Shown here: positions 1 through 12,500 of the stretch, piece by piece
How the letters are laid out: each line of letters begins with the position of its first letter
Position numbering within the stretch: the first letter of the stretch is position 1
Source of the DNA: Xiphophorus maculatus
Lineage: Eukaryota; Chordata; Actinopteri; Cyprinodontiformes; Poeciliidae
Length of the DNA stretch: 64,000 bases
Reading direction: 5' to 3'
NCBI RefSeq assembly: GCF_002775205.1
Contig: NC_036445.1
Location: 1,384,802-1,448,801, forward strand
Position numbers and translations under genes: made by a program
The notes under the pieces: generated by a model
What the model saw: the letters and a program-made list of their open reading frames with translations, nothing else
Told to the model about the DNA's origin: nothing
The model's database searches: none

Positions 1-231
1 CGCTGTGAGGTAAGGCGTTTAATAATCAGCATTAATAATTAATAAAATTAATAAAATTAATAATCAGTTTAATAATCATATTCTGGAGGAAGTTAAAACA
101 CATTATTTGCTCCACAGGACTGCACTCGCCCTCTCTCCATTGAGGCAGATGAAAACGGCTGTTACCCGCTGGACGGCAAGATCCTGTGCATGAAGTGCCA
201 CACCAAGCGAGCCAAGCAGGCCGCGCAGTGA
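1..231 (+). CDS. zyx: Zyxin, C-terminal end (partial)
   Basis: The window opens in the last residues of a zyxin-family LIM protein. Coding pieces are 1-9 (Arg-Cys-Glu, then a GTAAGG donor) and 118-231 (acceptor CCACAG, stop TGA at 229-231), joined in phase 0. The translation reads [18 protein letters not shown], then [19 protein letters not shown]. This is the second zinc finger of the last LIM domain followed by a short tail. The short tail after KCHTKRA matches zyxin (human ends KCHTARAQT); LPP and TRIP6 have longer tails ending in a PDZ-binding motif. Zyxin is a focal-adhesion and stress-fibre scaffold that recruits Ena/VASP proteins. The first part of the gene lies outside the window. Having kel next door matches the human 7q34 pair. 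Confidence 0.85.
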
Positions 232-3200
232 TTGGCTGCTGTCGCCTCTCTCAGTTAAACTATGAACCAAATCCAAAAGCACAGGATTAATTCAGCTGCC
301 GATTTGCCTTTGCAACAGGGCTTTGTTTAGTTTATTGTGCGGGGGTGTGTTTGTCTGTGTGAGAATGTATTGCATCATTTCCAAAAAAAAAAGTGTTTGC
401 ATGCAGATTCAGTGTAGTATTCCTCTCGTCTTTGACCACTTTATCCAGTGCAGAGGTAATGTTCTGCACTGAATTAAAGCCCCTGTGTATTATTGCAAAT
501 CTGCAAAGCTCCAGTCATCCATCTAGCTTTTTATTATGTGTATACTACAGCAGAGTTTAATGTGCCAAATCAATGTTTACGCTAAAAATTACAGCAGAAC
601 TTGCACAAGAGCCATCTGATAAATCTAAAGTTGCCTTTCTCTGTCTCTTTCCTAAAAATTGTAAATAAGACCAAGAACTGAAATATTTCCATTTTAAGAC
701 CTTCGTCTGGTTTCTTTTCCCCGACGCTTTCTAACTTTATTGGATCCACAACTGATTTGTTAGAGATGCGTCAATCTGAAATATGTGGCTGACTTCCAAG
801 CACTGATTTTTGTAAACCATTGCTCATCTCAGTTTTATCAAATTCTGAGGTTTTTTTGTTGTTGTTGTTGTTTTTTTAAGAACCATAAATAACAGCATTC
901 AATATATTTTTTTCAAGCCTTCTCACTGCTATTAGCCGTAACTGGTTTATATTGGGAGCAGAGGCAGTGTCACCATTTGTGGGAGGGCAGTTGCTGTTCA
1001 ACAGGATGATGCCAATTTAAAATAGGATAAGAGTTCACTGTTTAAATTACCTTTTCTGTGTGGCATCAGGTATTGGCACCTGTACCAGGGATACCTTGAC
1101 TCTTTGGACATTCCCTAGAAAATCTAGATTTTCTAGAAACTTCTATCTGGCATTTTCTAACAGCATGTCAGAGGCTCAGAAGTATAAACATCACTCAGCA
1201 TTCCTCTTATCATATAACATTGGTTCTGTGTCTGTTCCTCTTTGCCAACTTTACAAAATATTCCCCAGGTTGGAACAAATAGACATCCACCAAATAGACA
1301 AATAGGGTTTGTCGTTGTACTTGAAAGTCGGGTACAGAATGATCAAAACAGCAGTAATATGAAATGACCAGCATCTAGCCCAAGTGTAGCTTTCTGTTGT
1401 GGCTACCTCTATGGACAGTCGACAAATCTGTGGAAAATGGTTTCCTTTTATAAAATAGCTTCTTTCCTTCATGTTTTGTGCTTTTTCTCTGATTTTACCT
1501 CAGTGGATGTAATTTCTCAGCAACTCACACTGAAGATTTTTGTTGCTGCTACAACCTGGTAGCGCTTGGGTGTGGTGCATTCACTGATCAAAAAAACATC
1601 CGATTTTTCTGTCTCCATGCTGAAAAAACAGCAGATTTCTCAGTGCGCCTCTTAAGATTTGTACAATAGAGCAAGAAGCATCAGCAACCTGATCATTAAG
1701 ACTTTGTCCTTGCAAAATAGGTTAATGGTGCTTGTATCAACTAATTTACTCTGCTAGAGACACTTAAAATCAGTGAATGTTGCTATGAGCTTTCGCTGTG
1801 AATTTCTCGATTTTGAGGCATGCGTTTGACTTGCGCCTTTGCATTCTCTTTAGTTAATGTGTGTAAGGGTAGATTTGCAACAAAATTAACTTACTCTAAA
1901 ATAGATGAGAGCTGAATAAAGTATTTTTAGATGCATGTTTTCTTCTGATGAACAAATGGGCGAACACAGGTTTGCCAAGCACAGACAGAAATGTGTAATA
2001 GCAGACCGGCTATGTCAGCAGCATGACTGAAATAGGACCTATAATGTATTCTTGCACAGTGCCATAGTGAACTTTAAATAGTGTTCTATCTTCACTTTGA
2101 CGCAGAACTATCCCTGCACATAATCATTTTTAAATAAAAACAAGTACTACAGTAGCTTTAACAGCGAGCATTTCTTAAGGTCTTCAATGTAATTTATGGA
2201 TCTAATATTAAAAAGTGTTAATATCTGTGTGAGCATAATAAAAGAACTGTAAAAGCAGTTAGATTTTACAAAGGTGTCTAATCAGATGGCAAAATTAAAC
2301 TGATCAGATTTCATGTTTGGCATTTGTATTGCTCAGTTTCGTTCTATGATTGTTGTGAATACCACTATTTTTGTTTTTCAGCCTTTTACTCTTGAGTTTG
2401 TTTCTGTCGGTTACATAAATACTATTCCTACTCTACTGCAATGTGTTGCAATGATAAAATTCAACACTTTCATTTTGGCAACACTCCTATTCCAGTTTTC
2501 CACTGTATTCCATTGATTTTTTTGTTGTTGTTTTGTTTGTTTTTTCTTTCCAGTAAACCTTGTGTGCTGTTGTGGAAAATAATTTCTGAGTAAGAAAATA
2601 GTTTGTTGCGCTTGAATTGAGCCTGGTGCAGCGAAATACCAGAATGAACTCAAGATGATAGTGATGCATGCTTTACTCCTAGTATTATGTCTTCTGTATT
2701 ATGCGGCAATGTTTTTTTTTTAACTTTGTTCCCGTGTCTTTGCCATCACTGTGTCTTTTAGGTATGACCTTTCAGTGACTTGGCACTACATTGTGCATCA
2801 TTGTATTACCTGTGAATGCCTTGTCTTTACATATAGCTTTTTTTTATACATTTGATACATAAGAATGTGTTAAAATATCATTTAGCCTTGGCCCCTTCTT
2901 ATTTTCTGGCTGTATCAAAAGATCAAATTAAAAACAAATACTTATTGCCAAATGTTTGTGCATATTTTCTGCTTTTTTGAATGTATATTTTTGACAAGTG
3001 TCCAGTTTACTCTCCACGTGACATCAGTGAAACTTGTTTTCTGTCAGACTGGGACCTCAAGGCCGCTCTATCAGTTCCTCCCAGCCATGTGCTGCACTGA
3101 TAATGACGATAGCAAACGTGCGTGTGCGACGCGTAGAGGTCCTTTCCAGGAAGACAAACTTTACCTCCCACTTAAGGCAATGTATAAGCAGAAGCGATGT

Positions 3201-3509
3201 GTTGGTGTTTACTCACCAATCACAGCTCTCTGTCCTGGCACTCTTTAATACGGCAGACAGAAAAAAAAACATGTTCTGCTGTTGTCGAAAACAAAACGTA
3301 ATCCCTGTCCATGGAGAGCAGAGGGGTACTCCCTGCTTTATTTGGATTTTGGAGAGGTGAAGACGAAACCTGCAGAGTTGTTTTTATCGGAGAGTCAGAA
3401 GAGGAAAGAGAGTGATGAAAAGAGATACAGAGCAGAGATGACAGCACTTTGACGCAGGAGGTGCGTGTGAAACCTAAACGCCACGACAGCGACAGAAACA
3501 GGGCAAGAA
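232..3509 (+). other. zyx 3' UTR and zyx-kel spacer
   Basis: No coding sequence is supported here. The zyx 3' UTR probably runs to about 1940, using the AATAAA at 1915-1920; an ATTAAA near 472 and later AATAAA hexamers near 2133 and 2235 are alternatives. The stretch is T-rich with scattered homopolymers. The last few hundred bases should hold the kel promoter and 5' UTR. There, GATA-type motifs occur at 3068-3073 (reverse), 3098-3103, 3107-3112 and about 3384-3388 (reverse), and a TATAAG occurs near 3184. Short open frames in this stretch look like chance. Confidence 0.5.
1915..1920 (+). terminator. Candidate poly(A) signal of zyx
   Basis: AATAAA about 1.7 kb after the zyx stop codon and well before the kel start. 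It is followed by T-rich sequence. Which of several hexamers is used cannot be told from sequence alone. Confidence 0.4.
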
Positions 3510-6500
3510 TGAGTCAAACTTCAATCGAGCTTCAGGTAAGGTCTCTTAAAGTCATGTGTGCTAATAACGCTGCTTGGTAAAAAGGTACGAGCCAACTTCT
3601 GCCAGTACGTCTGCCGTGTTCAATGGGAAAAAGTTGATTTGGAAAAACACCTGACGATCACTGCCAATACGTCATCAGCAGAAAACTTGCAATCTAGAGC
3701 AAAATTTTACTTTGACAAAAGTAATATTTTTTACAAATTTGTGCTTTCAAAACTTATTTTAAGAGCAAGACATATTTTGAAAATATGACTCATTTCTGTA
3801 AAAAAAATTATTAAAAAAATAGGAAATGGTACATAATGCTATAAAGGAAAGATGAGATTAAATGGAAAGCAGTTAGCATTAACTAGTGTTAAATAAACTC
3901 ATTTGGGTGCGGTCCATCACTTCCCTGAAGAGTCGTGAACAAAAACAATAGGTTAGCAATTTTTAGTATGTTATTTTCAACGAATATTACTTAAAATTTG
4001 AGAATTGTTGAAATTCTATTTATAATATAAACAAAAATACACAAATCAAAACTCGGAAAAACAGCATGACATATTGATCTTTGGGCTTCAGAAAGCATAA
4101 AGTAAAAGAAAATGGCCATATTATGCTGTAAAAATTACTGCAAAGACTCAAACAGGTCAACTTGGCAAATATCAGGTTCAACTTTACTTGTGTCCTTCTG
4201 TTCACTGCGTATTTCATTTTTATTATCACCTCTTGTAAAATGAATAAAAATGTCTTACAATAAATCTGTCGCCATTGCAGTAACCTGATCCCACACACAA
4301 TGTCTTTTTGTTTTGGAAAATATTTTTAGTTTGATCAAATGTATATAGTAGTGGGGAAAAATATGGTTGGATTTGTCTCCAACTGATACCTCAAGCAATT
4401 TCTATAAAATATATAGTACTGATTTCAAATCTATCAGTTTCTTAATCTACAGGTAACCTATGACTTCCTGTTTCTCTGAAGAGAAAATATGACATTTCTT
4501 ATTTCTCTTTGAAATACCAGAACATTTTTACTAAAAATCTGGTGGAGGGACTAAAGCACTGTCCGTCATTTTCCCATGAAATGCTGCTTTGGAGACTGTA
4601 CAGTATTTGCCTTCCTCAGCTCTGTTGCAAAACCAGCCAAATGTTAGGTGGATTCCTTATATTACCTGAGTTAAGGGCGCTGCTGATTGGACCAGATTTC
4701 TTTCACCTGCCGAGAAGTGCTGCAGAGTGGCACACCAATGTGTGTGTTCATGCACCCACATCTGAACCCATGAGCAGATCTGCGCAACAGTTGGTCTGTT
4801 ACATAAAATCCCAATAAAAGTACCAAGAAGTTTGTGTTTCATCATGGAAATGTTGTGAATGCTTTTGCAAGTCAGTGTAAGTTTGGAATGTTTCCGTAGA
4901 TTTTCTTACAGCTTTGTTTCCTTCACCCTTTTCCAAACTCAGCAATCGGACCGCTCAAAATCACACCCAGAACCCGAGAGCCGGCTACAGCCTGTGCCTC
5001 AGCTGCAGCTGACAGAACAACCTCAGCATTCCCACCAGCTCCAGCAACAGAACCCACTCCAGCCTGGGCAACAACAACTATTAAACACTGAGCGTCAAGA
5101 GAAGTCGGTGTGGGTAACACCTCAGAGACTGTTTGGTCTTCTTCTGGTATTTTTTATAGGAATTGCCATTCTGGGACTAGCCTACTACCTTCACCACGTT
5201 CTGCACACAGGGAGTGGGAACAATGCAGCAAACGGTAGGCCTCCAGAACCAATCATGAACAACAAATTAAAATGGATTACCAGCTTGTCTAACTGTCCTT
5301 TCACTGTGTCCTACAGTAACCCCGTGTGTTTCTACCGCCTGTCAGTGGGCTGCTGCTCGTCTGTCCATGTCCACTGACCCCTTCACCCAGGCCTGTGATT
5401 ACTTTGTGTCCATGTGTGGTTCAAAAAGACTCCAGCTCAAAAGCAAAGGGAGACAAAGAAGTCACGGTATACTGGGTCATTCACAAAACCCGATTGAAAG
5501 GTTAGCAGAAACGGACAAACAAAATAAAACGGAACGCAGAAGACTGAGAGAAGATACGATTCTGAGCCGAAAAACTCTGCTGCTGCAATATCTCAGAGGG
5601 ATTTTAGGTAGGAAACGATCTGAAGCTTTTTGTAATTTCTAATATGTGCAGCTGGTTGATTTATTGATCTGGTTATGGTGCACTTGGGATACTCTGAGGG
5701 AAAAATTACTGTGCTTAGATATTAGAGGAAACTGTAAATACAGATAGTGCAGGAGAATCTAGAGAGCATAATGGTTGAGAAGATGGAGGTAACAATGAAG
5801 AGGATGTTAGATTCTCTTGCTTTAATCCTTGAAGCAAGAGATGAGGCTGAAAACAACAATGTGGAACACACTGGAAACTAACTTTAGGCAGAAAAGAAAG
5901 AAAGCATTGGACAGTGTCCCAAAGAAAGAGTGTGTGTCAACCAGACCCTCAAAAGGATAAATCAAGGCTCTGAGATTGGTGGGGAGGAATGGAGTTTGTG
6001 CTGAATCTATGTAATCAAGCTAGCGACTGTGGGGAGGGCTGTAAGTGTTTGGGCTGAAGGCCAGGGTGCCGGGGGTACGGCAAGATGCAATTTGTCCCCC
6101 ATAAAGGGGACCAAGGTTCCTGATAACAGAGTGAGACGTGTTATTTTTTGCCTCCTGGCCAAGATATTTGAACAATGTAATCACTGTTCACATGGATCCT
6201 CTGCTGGGTCCATGTGAACAGGTCCATCTGTCATGTTAAGTGGAGCAGGACCAAACATTGGCATGAGGGAGGCAGAATAATATCAAGATTCTGCCTGATA
6301 TAAAAATTCACAATTTCTACATTTTTGTGTTTCCAATTGTGTCTAAGCTCCTTCAAAAAACAGCCCAAGCGCAGGAGTCTCTGCTAATGCTTCTCAAAGA
6401 CATATGGTTGTATAATTTTGCATTTGTTTGCAGTTAATTTAACGTACAAGTGTAAACTTGTACGTTGAGCTGGACGGCATGGCCAGCAGCAGCTCAGTTG

Positions 6501-9500
6501 GATTTAAAGTGACAGCTCAGTTTCAGCTCATTCTGAAAAGAACTCAAAATATTCAGAACTGACCGACTAAAATCTCATAATCTAAGAATGATTTTGTGCA
6601 ACAAAAAAAATGTGATGAACATATTTTGAATAGCCCATGGATCTATCCTAACCTATTCAGGGAAGCACAATAGGTTACCTTTAATGAAAATGCAAAAGCA
6701 TGCTTTCAAAAGCTAGAAGCATCACATAGAAAGAGTCATCAGGTTGACAAATTAGTGTTTAATTGCCATGCATTGTGTTGGAGTTACAAAATAATACATA
6801 GTAAGGTATGGAGTAAGGTAGCATGGCAAATTGTGCTTTAATGGAGTTGTGGCGATGTTTCACTAAAAGAAATACAAAAATGTTTAAGATATAGAAAAAC
6901 TCACTTGCATACCACAACAACAGAAAAATCTACATAAACTAAAGTCATTGCTTCATATCTTTGTATTCAGGGGTTTTAATCAGTTCAATGACAACAAGTA
7001 TATAAAATTATACATCTTGGCATGCAGACTATTTCAACAATTTTTTTTTGAATGAATGGGTTAATCTCCATGGCTCAGTGAATTCCTGTATTCAGCGACA
7101 AAGTGAAAAGTCCCATCAGCTTTCTGCTCAGTCAGTAGCTACAAAATGTGATACAACCATTATATTAACTAAACAGCCGTGCATAGAGAGCTTCATGGAA
7201 TAGGTTTCCATGACTAAGCAGCTGCTGCCAAACAGTAATTACCAAGTGTAATGCAAAATGTTCAATGCAGAAGAGAGGAGTGAATCATACTGCTCTGGAC
7301 ATTAGAGGAGTGTAACCTTGTAGAAGCAAAGTGTGGACCAACACTACATAATGCTTTTGCACTAAAGTTCATGTGTGTATGTAAAACCAAAATATCCAAT
7401 CGTTTTGGCAATATATTGTATAATCACCTCTGTGGTCATAACTTCATAAGATGTGTGGTTAGTAGACAAGGCGTGGAGCATCACCTCCTCGGTATCATTC
7501 ATTCTGTCATACATGGTGATTGCAGCTTTAAATGTGTTTCTTTGACAGGAAATGGAGAGATTGACCAGGATAAAGATTTAATAAAAATTGGATTAAATCT
7601 TGTCTATCTGTCTACCAGAGACCAACCAAAGTTCAAGCAGCTCAGCAGTTCAGAAGACTAAAGACTTCTACCATTCCTGCTTAGACACCAGATCTCTGGA
7701 AGCTGTGGGGGAAGAGCCATTTCTCAGACTCATCCAGAAGGTATGAACATGGTGTGTCTTTTAAAACGTGTTTCAAGGCAGTTTATTATGTAACTGATGG
7801 GCTCTTTGTAGTGGTTGTTGCATCCTTGTTTCAGTCGTTAAACACAAAAAATCAGAGAATAATGTCACCACAATATCAGATTGTCAAACCAACTTTGTTC
7901 CAACCTTTTATATTAGGAAATTTGATAATTTTATCATATTGTAAGATATTTCACAACACGAGGAAACAAAGCTAATCAATTATTCCCTGCATCATAGACT
8001 TCAGATCTAAAATCTCAGCCAACCCACCTAGTCAATCCAATTATATGACTGTGTTTATTATCCTCTTTCTTCCTTTTGTCAAATTTCTCTCTGTGTATCT
8101 GTATACAGTTGGGAGGCTGGGCTGTGTCTGGACAGTGGAATAGGACTGATTTCAACTACACCCTCGGTTTGTTAATGAGAGAATATGGGACATTTCCATT
8201 CTTCAACCTCTACATAGGCAAAGACCTGAATGAAGCTTCCAGCAACCGGACAAAGAGATACATTCAGGCCAGTGTCTTAATTATATTTAATATGATTTAT
8301 ATTAATTATATTTATAACCCAAATGTCTTAGAGTGCAGCAAAAATACAGTAAGTTGACACGTCTGTTAGAGTAATTTTGGAGTTGATGTAAACAAAGTGA
8401 GAATGATGTTATTGTCTTAACTCGAGCATTCATCCTCTTATTAACAGATTGATCAGCCGGATCTGTTGATCCCAATTGAGTGGAACAGCCAAATGCAAAA
8501 GTCAAGCGCTAAAACTGAGGTTGATCATTCATATCCTAATTCCTGCAGTAGATATTTCCCAGATTAAAGTTGATGTTTAATCTAACAGAGTATATTTGAA
8601 TGCAGACTTTACGTCCCTTCCTGGCGTCATGTCAGAGCTACCTGGCTTTCCTGGGATCCCCGCCGTCCATGAGGATGCTCCACGTTGGCACGTTCATCTC
8701 TCTGTCCTCAGAGCTCGCTGTCGCCGCTTCACCTCTGCAGTACCGCCTGTCAAAGGGACAGCTCTATCAGCGAATGACAATAAGAGATCTACAGGTACAA
8801 GTCCGGTCTGCTCCGTCCGTGTTTCATTGTTTCAAACATTTAATGATTCTGTTAAACACAGAGAAAGTCCACAATCAGGGTTAGATTAACTACTGTTTAA
8901 ATTCAGGACTAACCAGGAAATAATTTTCTAAGCTTTATGACTTAAGCTTATTCTTATTATACATCCTTTGACATATTTTACAGGCATTCAGGCAAGACAA
9001 CATCTGAGCGCAGCACACCATATGTTGGAGACCCATAATAACATTTGCATTGGATACATTTTTAAGATTAATTTAAGGAGTCATCAAGAATATTTTAAAA
9101 GGATTTGGTGAAAGCAGTTTATATATGTGTGTAAGGTCAGATGTGAACAGATAATACAAGTAAACAACATAACTACAGCACTTTACCAAATATATATTTT
9201 TTTCAATATAAAACTTAACCTTTTACTTACAGTAAGTAATGTTCATATATTACCACAGGGTAAAGTACTTCGAGTAACAACATCTTGTTTACTATTTCTT
9301 CTTGATCTACAAATGCCACCATAGGCTCAGTAGAGAGGGAAAAAAAATCCACCTTAAAACTTTTAAACCAAGTTTAAAAGTTGGTTTAAACAGTTTAAAA
9401 GTTGGTACCAGTGGTACCAACGACTTCTTTCTCTGGAAACATAATTTTACAGATGAAAATAAATATTCTCCCACAGAGCCAGGCCCCTGCTATTGACTGG

Positions 9501-12500
9501 TTGGACTGTCTGCAGGCTGCTTTCCATCCTCTGTCCCTCACAGAAGACGATCATGTCCTCCTGCACAACTTGCCTTACATCATTCAAATGTCCCGCATCA
9601 TCAACAAATGGTTGCATAAGCCTGAAATGAGTAACAGGTAATATTAAGTTATTAAAACAGGATCTTACTATCTCAGAGTGCTTTTTTAAAATCTTTTCTC
9701 GCCACTTTGTTGGGCAAAGCGGTATTCTTCACACCTTTATGGTCCTGAATCTGTTGCACACCCTGATGCCCGCCATGGATTCCAGATTTTCAGAAACGGC
9801 AAAGAATTTTTCTTTGGCATTGGGGAACATTGAAGAGGTCAGTCAGCATGACTTGATCCAAAACAAAAGCAGAAGTGTAAATGGATTAATTGAGTCATGT
9901 GTTGGGATTTTTTACCAGGAAGTCCCTCGCTGGAAACAATGTGTACTGGAGACCGAAAGAGGATTTGATTCAGTTCTCACACATCTTCTTGGTGAGACGA
10001 CTGCACGTCAAGAGGTGAAGTGACACCATAACACAAACTGAAATGATTAAATGATTTAAATCTCCATCTAACACAGTTTGTATTCTCCCCAATAACAGAC
10101 AGAAGAAATTATTGAAAACGTCTTTTTTGCCTTCATTTCCAAAATAACGGATCTCAGGTGGAAAGATCAAAAGTCTTTTCAGCGTTTCATTGACAAGGTG
10201 AAAAGGAAATAGGAATTTCTAGATTTGAATTAGTCTGCATCTTGTTTACAGTTTTTTAATTATTGGGGCTTTTCTTTCTCCAGGTTTACTCCTCACCTCC
10301 AAGACTATTGTCCTCAAAGGAGATTTCTAATGAAGATGATCTTGACCTATTATTCTCTGAGGTACACAGCAGAATTAAAAAAAAACTCTATTCTTTATAA
10401 TTTATTTCTAAGTAACCAGTTGTTGTTGTTATCTGTGCCTGTGGTGTATCACATAAAATCCCTCCAAAATTCAGTGGGTTTTTTGTGGTTGAAATCTTTC
10501 AAAATAGAAAGAGGTTTGAGGGTTATGAATACCTGAACATGGCACTATGACCATAGTAGCATGCTGTGCAGTGTGTGTCCTTGAAGTATCAATAAAATAA
10601 AGAAGTCGGCAATAAACAATTGAGAACTTCCCTCAGTGATCATTCTTGTTTCAAAGGTTCAAGCTAATGCTTAACAAACAAAAAATATCCCTTTGAAAAT
10701 GATCATACACGGGGCAGACAATTGGAAAAATCATCCAATGCCGAAATAATTTAAAAAATCACAAAATCTAAACTACTGCTGAAAGGGGGTATTAAAATTG
10801 CACTTGTCTGACAAGAGCAATTTGCCAGCAAGAGCAATTTTTTATTTTTTTACTGCTAACAGACAAAGAAAATATCCTCTGATCCAGTAACGTCAATGAT
10901 TTCAGGTGACGGTCAGCTCCAGTGGCTTCTTTACCAATTACCTTCAGCTACTTTCCCTTTGGCAGAAGAGACGCAGTAAACTCTTGGCTGCGCAGACTGA
11001 GGATGCTGACATGTAAGTTTCTCCTTTACCACGTTTAACTATTAAATTCTGGATAAACTCTTAAACATGCAATAATCCTCTCATATTTATTTCAGTCTGT
11101 CTGTCGCACCCTCTCTGGTGAGTAACGGGCTTCTCTTCCCAATGGGAATGTTCGTCCCTCCTCTTTTCCACCCCACCTATCCAAAGTAAGTTGTGTTCAA
11201 GGAAAAACATTGCTGAATGTATTATTCGCTGATTTGATCACAACAACTCACTTCTTTTCTTGAGAACAGGGCCATGAATTATGGTGCAGTGGGTTTCCTT
11301 GTTGCTAAAGATATCTTTCATCTGTTTCTGCCTGAGAGTAAGTAAAGTTCACATCTCTGCTTTGATTTGTGTTTTTGACGTTTGGTCTTGCATTATGCTG
11401 CATTTTGTGCTCATTACTACGCATTCAGATTTTGATTACAAGTGTGTTGGAAAGAGTAGGAGCTTCTTAAAGAGACATATGCCAGCTTCAAAGCATCAAA
11501 TTAGATAGTTAATTAGTTAGTTTGACTTTATTGAACTTAATGTAATAAAAAGTCAAAAGTTAAAAAAATATGTTTGATGGAAGATTTTCATAACAACTGA
11601 AGGTAACATAGTTACTTGATTGTGCTACAAAATGTCACCATGTACCTGGAAAATAAACAATACTGCCGCTTTAAAGGATTCAAGTCAGCAGATTGAGCGA
11701 TTCTTGTAGCTTAATGTTTTTATTTCTGAAACTACAGATGAGTTTTCTTGACTGTCTTTGGGATATTTATCTTGCTTAATAATCCAATCCTCAGTTTATC
11801 TGTAGACTGTTATCAAGAGTGGCTCTGAAGATTTCCTGACTTTAAATTTCAGAAGTGACTTTGGAGTGATGTGCAGTACCATCCCCCCTCTGAACATGGT
11901 GTGCAGAATATCTGCATGTTTTCTTTCAACAGTGGAGTCTTGCTGTCAGTGCCCATAGAGGTCACTAATAATGAACATGTTGCTTATTATTTTAATGGAA
12001 AAACAGCACATGCTATTTCTACTTTCTGTATATGGTTTCATTTGTTTTACTTTTGTATACCAGGTTGTTGAGTGTTGCAGAATTTCTTCTCAGATCCCTC
12101 ATACAAATGAGATCTGGATCTCAATGGGGTTTTACCCGGTTAAATATAGGAAATTACTTAATAAAGAAGTAAGACTCTCTAGAAGGGTTTATTGACAAAT
12201 GTTCTTTTGACTCATTTGTTAGAAATCTTTTGAGGAGTTCCATGTTGTGGTTGATTTATGGTAAAATAGTATTTTAGATAGATTTTGCTGCAGGCTAATT
12301 TTTTTGTATGTGTAGATTACTTGGACTGTCACTGATGTGTGGCTTGAATTTCATCATAAGAACCGCATTAGGAATATATTTACAGAGAAAAGCAGTGATG
12401 TGTTCAGTGTCCATTTTTCCATTGCCACCCTGGTAATAGTCTAAAAGTGGATCAGTTTTGTCGATATTAAACTATGATGTCTATGTCTGTTGTGTTCCAG

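Larger units (their letters stand above)
5608..7618 (+). other. kel intron 3 (long intron)
   Basis: A 2-kb intron with no supported gene. It holds two perfect inverted repeats, annotated separately at 6186-6219 and 6441-6466. I recognise no transposon family in the rest. The frame at 7371-7661 only overlaps the following exon by chance: in the phase required by exon 3 it would run into a stop, so the acceptor at 7618 was chosen. Confidence 0.6.

Noticed and set aside
4509-4817. 102-residue open frame in kel intron 1
   Set aside because: No family resemblance, no splice context, and it lies between two well-supported kel exons.
7549-7618. Earlier acceptor for kel exon 4 (after TTTGACAG)
   Set aside because: In the required phase the extra sequence runs into a stop before the conserved FYHSCLD segment; the acceptor at 7618 does not.
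8272-8273. GT donor for kel exon 5
   Set aside because: It would leave phase 1 and create a stop at the start of the next exon; the GC donor five bases earlier restores the family sequence.
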